64,000 bases of DNA, taken from positions 496,001 through 560,000 of the forward strand of contig CAVXFM010000015.1 of the NCBI GenBank assembly GCA_963760985.1, written 5' to 3'. Within the stretch, counting starts at the first letter, position 1; every line of letters starts with the position of its first letter. The notes under the pieces are model-generated. The model did no database searches. It saw only the letters and a list, made by a program, of their open reading frames with translations, and had not been told where the DNA came from. This document shows, one piece after another, positions 18,628 through 28,473 of the stretch. Origin of the DNA: JACRDG01 sp963760985. GTDB lineage: Bacteria > Desulfobacterota > Desulfomonilia > Desulfomonilales > Desulfomonilaceae. A program made the translations under genes and the position numbers.

Positions 18628-19353
18628 CTATCCATCAGTTCGGCTTCGTTGTGAAACCACCTTTTGACCGTCGAAACGAGTCTGATAAAATTGAAAATCT
18701 TTCACCACAGTGCCCAGCATCTCCAGATCCTTTTTGAGGGCCGTGACCTGTTCTTTCAATTCATTTCCGTCGAAGTTGCCCTCCCGTTCCAGAGCCTGCT
18801 GGATTCTTTCCACCGCCGCGTAGGAGTTGCCCACGGTAGTACCGGTTAACAGGAGGACTTCCTGAAAATTGACCGCAAGGCTATTGATGACATGGCCGAG
18901 TTCCCCCACCTCATCACTGTGGTGAGAAGGCGCGGAAATACTCAGATTACCCTTGGCCATCTCTTCCGCTGCTTTCGCGATGGCATTCAGAGGAAAGACA
19001 ACCCGGCTCACAAACAAATAAATCATGGATCCCAGACAGACGATCATGACTCCCAGGAGCACGGAGAGCCGATTGCGTACGTTGAGCGAGAGATCTGCTG
19101 CTTGCACGTGATGCGGCTGTCCTGCTTCTGGCGGTGAGACCGTGGCCGGCGTTTCGTGTCGTGAGGTCATGCCGCTCAAGTCAAGGATCAGCTTGATGTT
19201 TGCAGCCACCGCGATGAACGCGAGCATGCAAAAAATCAGTACAAGCCTGTTCCTTGTCGCGGCAGCCCGCAGGAACGAAAGGCCTTCCTCCGGAGCTGTC
19301 GTCGGGCGATCCCCTTGGGAGGCCGATTCTTTATTGATCGGTGGACGCGCCAT
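18628..19353 (-). CDS. Membrane HAMP-domain protein without signalling hairpin
   Basis: The 241-aa protein has two membrane spans (about residues 36-55, LVLIFCMLAFIAVAANIKLI, and 96-115, LSVLLGVMIVCLGSMIYLF) with a short periplasmic loop between. A HAMP domain follows (VFPLNAIAKAAEEMAKGNL) and then a coiled coil to the end. The long methyl-accepting hairpin of chemoreceptors is absent. It starts four bases after the CheY-like gene. It may be an accessory transducer or scaffold of the array. No family name is known to me beyond HAMP. Confidence 0.75.
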   Translation of the reverse strand: MARPPINKESASQGDRPTTAPEEGLSFLRAAATRNRLVLIFCMLAFIAVAANIKLILDLSGMTSRHETPATVSPPEAGQPHHVQAADLSLNVRNRLSVLLGVMIVCLGSMIYLFVSRVVFPLNAIAKAAEEMAKGNLSISAPSHHSDEVGELGHVINSLAVNFQEVLLLTGTTVGNSYAAVERIQQALEREGNFDGNELKEQVTALKKDLEMLGTVVKDFQFYQTRFDGQKVVSQRSRTDG

Positions 19354-19357
19354 GGCT

Positions 19358-19726
19358 CTATTTGGTGTTGTCCAATTCTTGGATGATCTTGGCTATAGAC
19401 AGGTGATCTGTCTTGTTTATGAAGCCTATGGCACCTAGTTTCTCAGCTTCAGTCTTGTACTTGTCGTCTTTGAGTATGGTGAGAAAAAGGACTTTGGCAC
19501 GGGGGTCCTCGTTCAATATCTCTCTGGCTGCAGTAATCCCGTCCTTATCCCTCATGGTTATATCCATAGTCACCACATCGGGTTTCAGGGTCCTATACAT
19601 TTCAACAGCTTCGTTTCCTCCCTTTGCTTCGCCGACGATGGAATGACCCTGGGCTCGCAGCTCTTCCACAATCCTTTTTCGCATAAACCCCGAGTCATCC
19701 ACCACAAGGACCCTTTTACCCATCAC
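19358..19726 (-). CDS. CheY-like response regulator
   Basis: The 122-aa protein is a lone receiver domain: D10-D11, phospho-acceptor D55 (TMDITMRDKDGITA), the switch Thr in FLTILKD and the Lys in FINKTD. No output domain, so it probably carries the signal from CheA to a target protein, as CheY does. It lies between the MCP and the HAMP protein in the operon. Confidence 0.9.
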   Translation of the reverse strand: MMGKRVLVVDDSGFMRKRIVEELRAQGHSIVGEAKGGNEAVEMYRTLKPDVVTMDITMRDKDGITAAREILNEDPRAKVLFLTILKDDKYKTEAEKLGAIGFINKTDHLSIAKIIQELDNTK

Positions 19727-19783
19727 TCACCTCGCCTTACCCAAAAACTAGCCGTGTTATCTACGACGTTAGTCGAGAGCTTG

Positions 19784-22201
19784 CTAAATCTCCCGAGTAA
19801 TCCTGAACTGTTCCACCAATTGGCCGAGTTCGTCTGCGATCTTGGCCAGATCTCTGGTGGTAGTGGCCGCACCTGCTGCACCTTGTGCGTTGGCGGTCGC
19901 GACGTCTGCCATTTCCGCCATGATCTGACGGAGGGCAGCAGATCTTTCGGTCTGGAGTTCCGTCATCTTGGTAATGTTGTCTGCACGGTTCTGCACTTCA
20001 CCCATGTCCTGGGTAACACCGAGAGAAGCTTCTGCTTCTTTGGCAGCCTTGTCGAAAATGCCTCGGCTAAGCTGTCGAATATCCGCCATGAGTCCTGCCG
20101 CACGCTCCCTGCGTTTGGCCTGCTCTCCCGTGAGACCCATAATGTCCTGAGCAAGAGTCGTGAGCCGATCCATAGCTTGCTGGACACCTGCAGCGTCTTC
20201 GGTTTGCCGCACGGTTCCTTGAGAGATACCGGTGATCAGCGAGTTGGTTTTGGCCACAGCGTCCTGGATCTGGCTCAGTGCGTCGCGGCTACTGGCAGAC
20301 AGACGTTCTCCTTCTTCAACACGCTTGTTACTTTCTTTGATCAGTTCTCCGATTTCATTGGTCGACTCAGCCGTTCTCTCTGCCAGTTTCCGGACTTCAT
20401 CGGCAACGACTGCGAAGCCTTTCCCGTGTTCCCCGGCTCTCGCTGCTTCGATCGCGGCGTTCAAAGCGAGAAGGTTGGTTTGCTCGGCGATGGACGAGAT
20501 CACGACCATGATTTCGTTGATCTGCTCCGAGCTTTCTGCGATTCCCTTCATACCTTCCACGACCTGCTCGACGGCTTTACCACCTTCCCGAGCAAATCGG
20601 TCGGTCATTTCGGACTGACGAGCAGCTTCCTGAGCGTTCTGGGCCATTTCTTCGATCGTGCGCGCCATACGGTTCACGGCTTCGGTGGTTTCACGGGATG
20701 CGGCGAACTGTTCTGCCGCCTTACCGGCAACCTCTCTTGCAGTCTGGCCCATTGCATCGATAACGTCCGCGCCTTCGACGGTTCTCTGGTCCTGGTCGCC
20801 GGCGCTCTTGGCGATCTCGTCGATCTCCTTTGCCATCGTCTGGACTGATCCGCTTGTCGTTGCAGCGCTGGTCAGGGTTTCTTGTGCGTTGGAGGAAACC
20901 TGACGTGCGGTCTCGCCCATGACCGAGACCCTCTCGAGCACGCTTCGGGCGCGTTCGGCCTGTGCGGTGGCGTTGACCACGATGCGCTCTGTGACCTGGT
21001 TAACTGTGGCTGAGGATTGACGCACCTGAGCAACCGCGTCGAGCACCGTAGAAAATGCTCCCTGGAGTCGATCCAGAAGCGCGTTGAACGTCACTGCAGC
21101 TCGGCCGGTTTCGTCTCTGGTGGTAACCGCGGCGCGGACGGTGAGGTCCAAATTCTCACCGACCTGACTCATGGCTTGCGCCAGACGAGCAATCGGCCGG
21201 GAGATCGTCGCGGCAACGATGAGGGCTGCAACGAATAACGAGCACCACCGTGACCACACCGACGATGGTGCTTCTTCGAACCACCGAGGGAAGGTATGCC
21301 ATAAGTTCGCTATTGTCAGCGCCTGCGCCGACGATCCACCCCTTGCCCGGGAAGCTGCCGTATCCGCCGGGATAGAACAGCGCCGAGGTTTTGTGATCCA
21401 ACTTATTGGTCTTCGCGTTGACAAAATCGGTACACATACGACTTCTGCTTCTTCTTCATGGCGTCAACCAAGGCCGGGCAAATTGATAGGCGGGGCCGCT
21501 ATATCCTTCAGATACAAGGCCGGCTTAGGATGGATGATCAACTGGTACTTGTTGTTTGCGACCCAGACGTACCCGCTTTTGCCGACCCGGATAGCGGCCA
21601 CGAGCTTCTCAATGGGGGACCATTTGACGTACGACACGATTGCTCCGGTCACGTTGCTCCCTACCTTCACGGGAACCGCTATCGTCATGGTAAAGCCCTT
21701 GGACTTGGGATCGATCTTCTCCACAAATGCGGATTTGTGAAAGTCCGAGATGTCGGTCTTGCCTGCCAAGGCTACTTTGACCGCTGGGGTCTTGGACATA
21801 TCCGTGCCCACTGCGGCTGGCCAACTCCCGGCAACACACGTGCCCTTGCCATCTACCAGGAACATCGCCTCGTACGCGCCGTACGCCTTGACGACCTCCA
21901 CAAGGGCCTGGGACGCGTCTTCCCGGACCTCGGCCACTTCCACGGCTTCTTTCATGATTCGAGCATCTGCCCAAAGCAGACAGTCACTGACACGCTGGTT
22001 CATGTACAAGTTGAGGGTCTGGGCCGAAGACTCGGCAGTGGCAGACATCTCTCGTACAACGCCTTCCTCGGCCCCGGACACTACCGTGGTGTATCCGAAA
22101 TAGCTGACGGCTGCAAACGGGACCAGAGCGATCAAGACGAAGTAAAGAATAAGCTTGTTCCTGATGTTTCCGCCGAGAGGGATTTTTCTTAGAAACTTCA
22201 T
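19784..22201 (-). CDS. Methyl-accepting chemotaxis protein, frameshifted
   Basis: After removing three extra bases (near 21464-21472, 21420-21430 and 21228-21240) this is one chemoreceptor of about 804 aa. An N-terminal membrane span (NKLILYFVLIALVPFAAVSY) leads to a periplasmic double-Cache sensor, then a second span (IVGVVTVVLVIVAALIVAA), a HAMP domain and the cytoplasmic hairpin. The tip is canonical: EQTNLLALNAAIEAARAGE. No C-terminal CheR/CheB-tethering pentapeptide is present. The three shifts lie at the end of the Cache domain and in the second span. The ligand is unknown. It shares the operon with CheW and CheY. Confidence 0.88.
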
Positions 22202-22332
22202 GGTCGCTCCTCCTCAGATAGAGCTTATTTAAAGTAAGACTTTGCTACGGCAAGAGCCCTGGATCCTGACTTTCAGCCGGAGCCTTCTTGCGAGCCTCCG
22301 ACCGCGTATTGCCAACCGGGTGGACCGTTCGG

Positions 22333-22878
22333 CTACCTCGACCCGCCTTCCACGAGAGCGGGCGCCATACGGGCAACGCCACCCAAGGCGTCCTTCTCCT
22401 CAAGGGACAGGATCTTCCTGAAATCCAAAATGATGAGAATGCCCTCGTCCAGGTGAACTACTCCATTGATGTACTGACTCTGCACTCCGGCCACGACAAT
22501 GTCCGGAGGCGGGGAAATTTTCGACGCAGGGACGGTGATGACCTTGGCGACTGAATCCACGATAAAGCCGGTCACGCTGTCATCTATCTCCACGACGAGA
22601 ATTCGGGTTCCGGGCTTGTGCCCGCCGGGCCGCGCCCCTCCTCGCAACCGAAGCCTCTTGCGCAGGTCCAGTACGGGGATGATGTTACCGCGAAGATTGA
22701 TGACACCTTCCACGAAATCCGGAGAATTGGGGATTTCGGTAATGGTCGACATCATGATGATTTCTTGGATGACCAGGATTTGCACGCCGAAGCGCTCGGA
22801 GCCTATCGCGAAGCTGATAAGCTGGACGACTTCAACGGTTTCGGGTGTCGCCCTTTTGGTCTGGTCCCTACCTTTCAT
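22333..22878 (-). CDS. cheW: CheW coupling protein
   Basis: The 181-aa protein is a single CheW domain linking receptors to CheA. Recognisable features are VVQLISFAIGSERFGVQI, PNSPDFVEGVINLRGNIIPVLDLRKRL (read in parts) and VDSVAKVITVPASKI. It is slightly longer than usual because of an N-terminal basic extension and a C-terminal tail after FRKILSLEEKDAL. It lies 43 bases after the fusion protein and 131 bases before the MCP. Confidence 0.92.
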   Translation of the reverse strand: MKGRDQTKRATPETVEVVQLISFAIGSERFGVQILVIQEIIMMSTITEIPNSPDFVEGVINLRGNIIPVLDLRKRLRLRGGARPGGHKPGTRILVVEIDDSVTGFIVDSVAKVITVPASKISPPPDIVVAGVQSQYINGVVHLDEGILIILDFRKILSLEEKDALGGVARMAPALVEGGSR

Positions 22879-22921
22879 GGGGCTCTCCTGTTGAGTGGAA
22901 TGGCGTAGACGTCTACGCCCA

Positions 22922-24751
22922 CTACTTGATTAACTTGTGAAAAGTCTCAGCCAAGGTATCTGCCGAGCACTTGTAGTCGACGATACCTTCCCGAAGGGCG
23001 CCTTCCGCCATCCTAGGGTCCACGCTGGAAGCCGGATCCTGAACCATGGTGAGTCCCTCGACCTGTTTGACCGCTCTAAGCCCTTCGATCCCGCCGCCGG
23101 ACCCACCTGAAAACAACACTGCGAGTTGATGCTTGCCCATGATTTTGGAAGACGACATGAGAAAGTGATCGAGCACATGGACGCCCGGTAACTCCGGCAA
23201 GAACTTGACCGCTATTTCGGACCGTTCCCTCACCAGTTCCACGGGAACCGTAGCCGGGTGAATATAGCAGACTCCCTCGGAAAGAGAAGCTCCGGATTCC
23301 AACTGCCGGACATGAATTCGGCTCCTCCTGTCCAGGTAGTCCACGAAAGCGGGGATCACTTCTTGCTGCATGTCATGCACCACTACCACTGCACATCCAA
23401 GGTCTTCCGGCAAGAGCGGAATCACACGGATCAAATCGGAACAGCCACCGATGAACGACCCAAACACGGACAAGAAGTTCGCCGGGGCACGCGTGGTTTG
23501 GGAAGAAGATTCCTGTTTGATCGGCGAGGGGGTCTTGACCCGTCGGATCCGTTCAAACTTTATTCCACAGGCTTCTTTGACGCGACGCACCAGATCATCG
23601 GCGCGTCCGTCCATGCGCCAGTTGCTTTGCGGCTTGCGGAGAAAATCGACCCCGCCAAGGCATAACAGATCAAACGGATTCGCTCCCACACCGCCGACAA
23701 AGCCGCTGAGCACCACTACCGGACACGGGCTTCGAATCATGATGTGCATGAGGGTGGTGCTCCCCTTCATGACCGGCATGTCCCAATCGAGGAGTATGAG
23801 ATCAGGTTTGAGCTCATCGATTTTTGCAAGCGCTTCCTGCCCGTTGGCAGCGTATCCCGCGACCGCCAGAGAGGCATCTGCTCTAAGAATCTCGTACACT
23901 ATCTTGCGAATAAAGCGGGAATCGTCGACGATCATGATTCTCTTGAGGGCCTCGTGCTCAAATGCCGCTGTTTTCTTCCCGGCCGGTACCGAAGTGCCGG
24001 CAGAGTTGAGCGGCGCAGCCGCCCCCTGAGATACCAGATCTGCCCCAGGAACAGGACCAAGGGCGTGGCGGATTTCGTCTTTCTGGCGCACGCCTTCCAT
24101 GAGGAGACTCTGCCAATCCGTGTATACCGTGTGTTCCGGAGCGGAAAAGACCACCTGCGAATAGAATTCGCCACTTTCCCACCCGAGTATTTCGAAAAGG
24201 GCATCCACTCCTGTCATGTTATCGCACTGAGCGTGGACGATTCCTCCTTCGTTCACATAAATGTAACCGATATTTTCTTCGTACAACGCCGTCACCAGGG
24301 TCGTATCTTTGCGGTAGCAAAACATCTGGATGACGTCTTCGAGTTTCATCCCCACCACGCGGCCGACAAATCCTTGATGCGGCAGCAGCATGTGGTGGAT
24401 AAGTTCGAACAGCCTCTTTTCAGGTACAGGCCTCACCAAGAAGCTGGCGCACCCCCAAGCGAGAGCCTTATTCCGGTCTCCGCTCAATGCCTCATCGGTC
24501 ACGAGCACGGCTCTCACGGCAATATCTTGTTCTCGAATGGATCTCAGCAGATCGAGACCGTCCACGCGGTCAGATCCCTCGTGCACGCAAAGCACCAGAT
24601 CCACCGGATGGTTGTGTATCATGTCAATAGCCTCGGCACTGGAACGTGCCCAGAGTACGAGGTATTGGCGCCCCATCTCTTCGAAGAACTCCCGGATGGA
24701 TCTGCTAAGGATCGTTTCGCTTTCTACGACCAGGATCCTTCTCTCTGACAA
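22922..24751 (-). CDS. Pseudo-receiver, DUF4388, receiver and degenerate CheB domain fusion
   Basis: The 609-aa protein has four parts. Residues 1-120 look like a receiver that has lost its acidic pair (VVESET) and phospho-Asp (LVLCVHEG). Residues 125-225 match DUF4388/PatA-type domains (MKLEDVIQMFCYRKDTTLVTALY, then GGIVHAQCDNMTGVDALFEILGW, read in parts). Residues 270-390 form an intact receiver (IMIVDDSRFIRK, LLDWDMPVMKG, LRKPQ). Residues 425-609 follow the CheB methylesterase fold. There the GASTGG motif reads GSFIGG (Ser to Phe) and the catalytic Asp motif reads GGSGGGIEGL (Asp to Gly). It is the second CheB-like protein in the operon with a lost active site. Confidence 0.85.
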   Translation of the reverse strand: MSERRILVVESETILSRSIREFFEEMGRQYLVLWARSSAEAIDMIHNHPVDLVLCVHEGSDRVDGLDLLRSIREQDIAVRAVLVTDEALSGDRNKALAWGCASFLVRPVPEKRLFELIHHMLLPHQGFVGRVVGMKLEDVIQMFCYRKDTTLVTALYEENIGYIYVNEGGIVHAQCDNMTGVDALFEILGWESGEFYSQVVFSAPEHTVYTDWQSLLMEGVRQKDEIRHALGPVPGADLVSQGAAAPLNSAGTSVPAGKKTAAFEHEALKRIMIVDDSRFIRKIVYEILRADASLAVAGYAANGQEALAKIDELKPDLILLDWDMPVMKGSTTLMHIMIRSPCPVVVLSGFVGGVGANPFDLLCLGGVDFLRKPQSNWRMDGRADDLVRRVKEACGIKFERIRRVKTPSPIKQESSSQTTRAPANFLSVFGSFIGGCSDLIRVIPLLPEDLGCAVVVVHDMQQEVIPAFVDYLDRRSRIHVRQLESGASLSEGVCYIHPATVPVELVRERSEIAVKFLPELPGVHVLDHFLMSSSKIMGKHQLAVLFSGGSGGGIEGLRAVKQVEGLTMVQDPASSVDPRMAEGALREGIVDYKCSADTLAETFHKLIK

Positions 24752-24970
24752 AAGCTGCTCCTTAAACCGTTCATCCTACGCGAACAGCGTACGAGCGTGT
24801 TGCAGCATGATAAGGTGAAATAGGACATACCGAAACCCGATCAGGTCGGGATCAGTTGTTTTCACTCTTACTTTCTATGCCAAGAGGACCATGCGCGCCA
24901 GTGGAGCGTCTCGATTCCGCGATTGGTAGTGCCATGATGTCCTGCTGTCGAGGGCCTTGCCGACGAATAG

Positions 24971-25345
24971 CTATCGGGTGTAGGCCTGACTCTTCATGGC
25001 TTCCAACAGCACCGATGTGGGAATCCGCATGTTTTTCTCGGGAGGCGCGGCTTCTTTGTAATCTCGGTGAATTGCCCGATCCCAGGCAAGAATTTCAAAA
25101 AACGCCTCGTCGCCCTCATTGTCATCGGTTACCGTCCTGTAGATTTCTCCCTCTTTGACGAAGATGAGCCCTTGTTTGCTTCTCCGTTTCACTTCGATTC
25201 TTCTGCACTCTCCGCTCAGAACGATCAACCTGATGGTCGTTCTCAAATTGTAGCTGGAGAAATCCATTACTTCCGACAGGTCGTCCGGATATACCTCACT
25301 ATCGGAACAGTTCGAGCCTGGAACGCGGTCCAGTGGGTCTTTCAC
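24971..25345 (-). CDS. DUF4388-type domain protein
   Basis: The 124-aa product is one small domain with MDFSSYNLRTTIRLIVLSG, GLIFVKEGEIYRTVTDD and GDEAFFEILAWDRAIH, which matches the DUF4388/PatA N-terminal family often found in deltaproteobacterial signalling proteins. The GTG at 25345 has no obvious ribosome binding site. It is the first gene of the chemosensory unit, 219 bases before the fusion protein that carries a related domain, and may pair with it. Confidence 0.72.
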   Translation of the reverse strand: MKDPLDRVPGSNCSDSEVYPDDLSEVMDFSSYNLRTTIRLIVLSGECRRIEVKRRSKQGLIFVKEGEIYRTVTDDNEGDEAFFEILAWDRAIHRDYKEAAPPEKNMRIPTSVLLEAMKSQAYTR

Positions 25346-26020
25346 GTCGGACTGTGTCAGGGCGTTGTCTCCTCAGTGAAGCCTCATAGCCATCGTCTCA
25401 AAACCGCAAAGAGTGCGAAACGTTTTTCGTTGGGGCTCTTTTCGCGATCCGATCCGGTAGCATCCCCGGGCCGAAAAGCCCGGCCTCTGGAGGGCGCTCA
25501 CGCACTCCATGGGCTCCCGGAAAGCCTCACGCGATCGACGGATGACTCCAGCGAAAAACGCATGCGGCGGTTCCTGTCTCCAGGCCGCTCCGGCCAAACA
25601 GGAATTTCCTTGCTGGCTCTTGCTCAAACCGATGCGGGTTCTAGTATTTTCTGATAGCTCTTGTCTATCCACTCGGATTTTATCACACGCAAGGCACTGA
25701 AATCAAGATTATTACGATCTTGCCCGCAACCATTCGGTCGCGAAAGGAATGGAGGTCTCTTCCAGGCGGGGTCATGGCGAGCGAAGCAGGGCCAATTCAC
25801 CGGCTTTGTACCTGTAACGCCGGGCACCACGTCTCGGCGCGATTTCAGCCGCGGGTCTTGACGCGATACTGAGCCTTCTCAGCGGAACGGATGAGCCAGG
25901 CCGCGGAGATCATTGATTTGTCCGATGCGCATGAGAGAAGAAGAGCTTTTTCGTATTCTTCGGCATCTCCTGGTCGCGAGGGCCGCGTCACTTCGGTCCA
26001 GGTGCGGGTACGTTGCCCGT
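25346..26020. other. Intergenic, no supported gene
   Basis: Several open frames exist, but none has a ribosome binding site or a recognisable domain. The stretch separates the chemosensory operon from the ABC-F gene and should hold the operon promoter. I could not pick a convincing -35/-10 pair. Confidence 0.35.
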
Positions 26021-28051
26021 CTAACCGTTAAGGACACTTTTTTCTATCTCTTCCAACTGAAGGTGCAACTCTTCCCATTGCGACTCAAGTTCCTTGATTT
26101 GCTTTTCCAGGACAGGGTTCTCTTCCAGAATAGGCTTTATGAGTTCCTTCTTTTGATAGTTCGAGGGATCGGCCATAATGGTCTCGATCTCTTTGCGTCG
26201 TGCTTCTTTTTGTGCGAGTTGTTTTTCCACACGCTCGATGTGTTCTTTTACCGGCCCCTGCCGCTTGAACAAAGCGATTCGCGTCTGTGCTTCCCTGCGT
26301 TTCCGCTCCTTGCGCGACTCCTTGGAACCCATATCCGCGGCCGCGCTGTCTGCGTCGGTTTCTCCATTGGACGAGGCTCTTTCGACCGGAATATCCCGAA
26401 CTCGCCGGTCAGACGGCGCATCGGCTTCTTCGAGCGCGGCCTTTTCCATGAGTCCCTTCTTGTACCGGTAGTCCTCATAGTTGCCGGGATAGTATTCTGC
26501 AATTCCATGATCGATTTCGAGGATCGCGGTGCAAATTGCATTCATCAAGCGACGGTCGTGGGTAATCAGAACGAGAGTGCCGGTGAATCTTCTCAGGCCC
26601 TCTTCGAGCACCTCGCAGGACGGTATATCCAGGTGGTTGGTCGGCTCGTCCATCGCGAGGAGATTCGGGGGTGCGAGCAGGATCTTGACCAGCGCCAATC
26701 GGCTCTTCTCCCCACCGGAGAGCACCTTTACCTTCTTGTATACCTCATCCCCGGAAAAGAGAAACGTTCCTAGGAGACTGCGGATTTCTTGCTCAGTAGC
26801 TCCCGGCGCCACGCAGTGGGCCTCATCGAGCACGGAGAGGTCCGAGTTGAGGCTCTCGGACTGGTGCTGGGCAAAATAACCGGTTTTCACCATGTGCCCG
26901 TACTTGATGGTCCCTTGGTCAGGCGCGAGCACGTCTGCCATTATCTTCAACAAGGTCGATTTTCCGGCTCCGTTGGGGCCTACCAGACCGATGCGATCCC
27001 CACGCTCCACGTTGAGACTAAAATCCTGATACACGGTCAAATCCTCGTACCGTTTCCCCATGTTCTCGATTTCAATAACCCGCCGGCCCGAAGGAGGAGG
27101 CTGGGGAAAGTTGAACTTGATGGTCTTGGCCCGGGTAGGAGGTTCGATCTTTTCAATCTTGTCGAGCATTTTGAGCCGGCTCTGTGCGCGGCTGGCGGTT
27201 CGTGCCTTGACTCGGTTTTGATCGATGAATTTTTGGATGCGTTTTATCTTCTCTTGCTGATTCTTGAACGCCGCGAGCGTGACATCGTCCTGCATTTGCC
27301 TGGTACGCTCGTAATCGTCATAGTTGCCCGAGTACACGGACACCTTGCCGCGTCCCACTTCGACGATACGGGTGACCAGTCGATTGAGAAAGGCCCGATC
27401 GTGGGATACCAGCACCATGGCGCCCTTGAAGCCTGCAAGATATTCTTCCACCCACAGCAGACTGTCCAGGTCCAAGTGGTTGGTCGGCTCGTCCAAAAGC
27501 AGCGCATCAGGTTCGGACAAAAGGATCTTGGCCAGCGCTACTCTCATGCGCCAACCGCCGGAAAACTCGCTCCATCTGCGCCGTTCATCTCCAAGCTTGA
27601 ACCCGAGCCCCTGCAAGACCTTCAGGGCCCGCGCCTCGAGCGTATATGCGTCGTATCGCTCGAATTCGAGCTGTAGGAGGCCGTGTTCCTCCACCAGCTC
27701 TTCCAGCCGCTCGCTGTTTTCCGAAAGGCTCTCCATTTCTCGCTGGAGTCGACTGAGCCTGATTCTCACGTCTTGTAGCTCATCCGACACATTCATCACT
27801 TCGTCGAGAATCGGGCCGTCATTCCCCTGGATCAGCTCCTGATGGAGCACGCCCATGCGAATGCGTTTCTCGATGGACACTTCTCCGTCATCTGGAGTGA
27901 CCACTGATTCCATCATCCCGAGAATCGTGGATTTGCCAGCTCCGTTGGGCCCCACAATGCCCACACGATCTCCACGGTGAATGCTCAGGTTCACATTGTT
28001 GAATAGCGGTTTTCCGTTGTAAAACTTCGACACATTCGTCAAAAAAATCAA
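26021..28051 (-). CDS. ABC-F family ATPase (Uup/EttA-like)
   Basis: The 676-aa protein has two ABC ATPase domains and no membrane spans. Both Walker A motifs read GPNGAGKST, with Walker B motifs LLLDEPTNHLD and LAMDEPTNHLD. The signatures are FSGGWRMRVALA and LSGGEKSRLALV. A basic interdomain linker and a C-terminal coiled coil (from about residue 560) complete the ABC-F plan. These proteins act on the ribosome. I chose the TTG at 28051, with GGAG seven bases upstream; the frame is open to 28216. It is transcribed away from addB. Confidence 0.88.
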   Translation of the reverse strand: MIFLTNVSKFYNGKPLFNNVNLSIHRGDRVGIVGPNGAGKSTILGMMESVVTPDDGEVSIEKRIRMGVLHQELIQGNDGPILDEVMNVSDELQDVRIRLSRLQREMESLSENSERLEELVEEHGLLQLEFERYDAYTLEARALKVLQGLGFKLGDERRRWSEFSGGWRMRVALAKILLSEPDALLLDEPTNHLDLDSLLWVEEYLAGFKGAMVLVSHDRAFLNRLVTRIVEVGRGKVSVYSGNYDDYERTRQMQDDVTLAAFKNQQEKIKRIQKFIDQNRVKARTASRAQSRLKMLDKIEKIEPPTRAKTIKFNFPQPPPSGRRVIEIENMGKRYEDLTVYQDFSLNVERGDRIGLVGPNGAGKSTLLKIMADVLAPDQGTIKYGHMVKTGYFAQHQSESLNSDLSVLDEAHCVAPGATEQEIRSLLGTFLFSGDEVYKKVKVLSGGEKSRLALVKILLAPPNLLAMDEPTNHLDIPSCEVLEEGLRRFTGTLVLITHDRRLMNAICTAILEIDHGIAEYYPGNYEDYRYKKGLMEKAALEEADAPSDRRVRDIPVERASSNGETDADSAAADMGSKESRKERKRREAQTRIALFKRQGPVKEHIERVEKQLAQKEARRKEIETIMADPSNYQKKELIKPILEENPVLEKQIKELESQWEELHLQLEEIEKSVLNG

Positions 28052-28473
28052 AGTGCAACTCCAAAGGTTCGTTGGGCCCTGTTGAGAGGCATCGTCCGGT
28101 CCGCGTCTGCTCATAACGCCGCGCAGCGCGACCGGTAGGGCCACGCAATTATTGTACCTCATGCGAATTTTTACCACCACGCGCGTTTTATGGCAATATG
28201 CCGAGAGGTATTTCACACCGACTCAGGTGCGGGCAGCAGGGCACGCGACCTAGAATGGTTGCTGAAAGTTTTGTCTCTATGATTCTTCTTTGGCGTCGGA
28301 GGGCACTGTCCTTGCGGGAGCGCATGAATTCATACCGGTGCGCGCCAATTCAGGTAGGTACTGGCAGGCGGGTGCCATGCCTCCAAAGCGCAGTCAGGCT
28401 GGCCGTTCGGAGCGGAGGCATGGCGCCCGGTTTACGTGCTTTTGCGCACACGGGTATCAGATGGGGTGGCACG
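28052..28473. other. Divergent intergenic region with stem-loop
   Basis: The region separates the ABC-F gene from addB. GGGTGCCATGCCTCC (28370-28384) can pair with GGAGGCATGGCGCCC (28414-28428): 14 Watson-Crick pairs and one G-U across a 29-base loop. It lies about 45 bases before addB and could shape its leader. No gene is supported here. Confidence 0.45.

Noticed and set aside
19784..22201. Two separate receptors (a sensor-only and a signalling-only protein) at 19.8-22.2 kb
   Set aside because: Three one-base corrections join them into a standard chemoreceptor with continuous Cache, membrane span and HAMP sequence.
25373..25672. 99-codon minus-strand frame before the DUF4388 gene
   Set aside because: No ribosome binding site; the composition matches intergenic DNA, and no family resemblance is seen.
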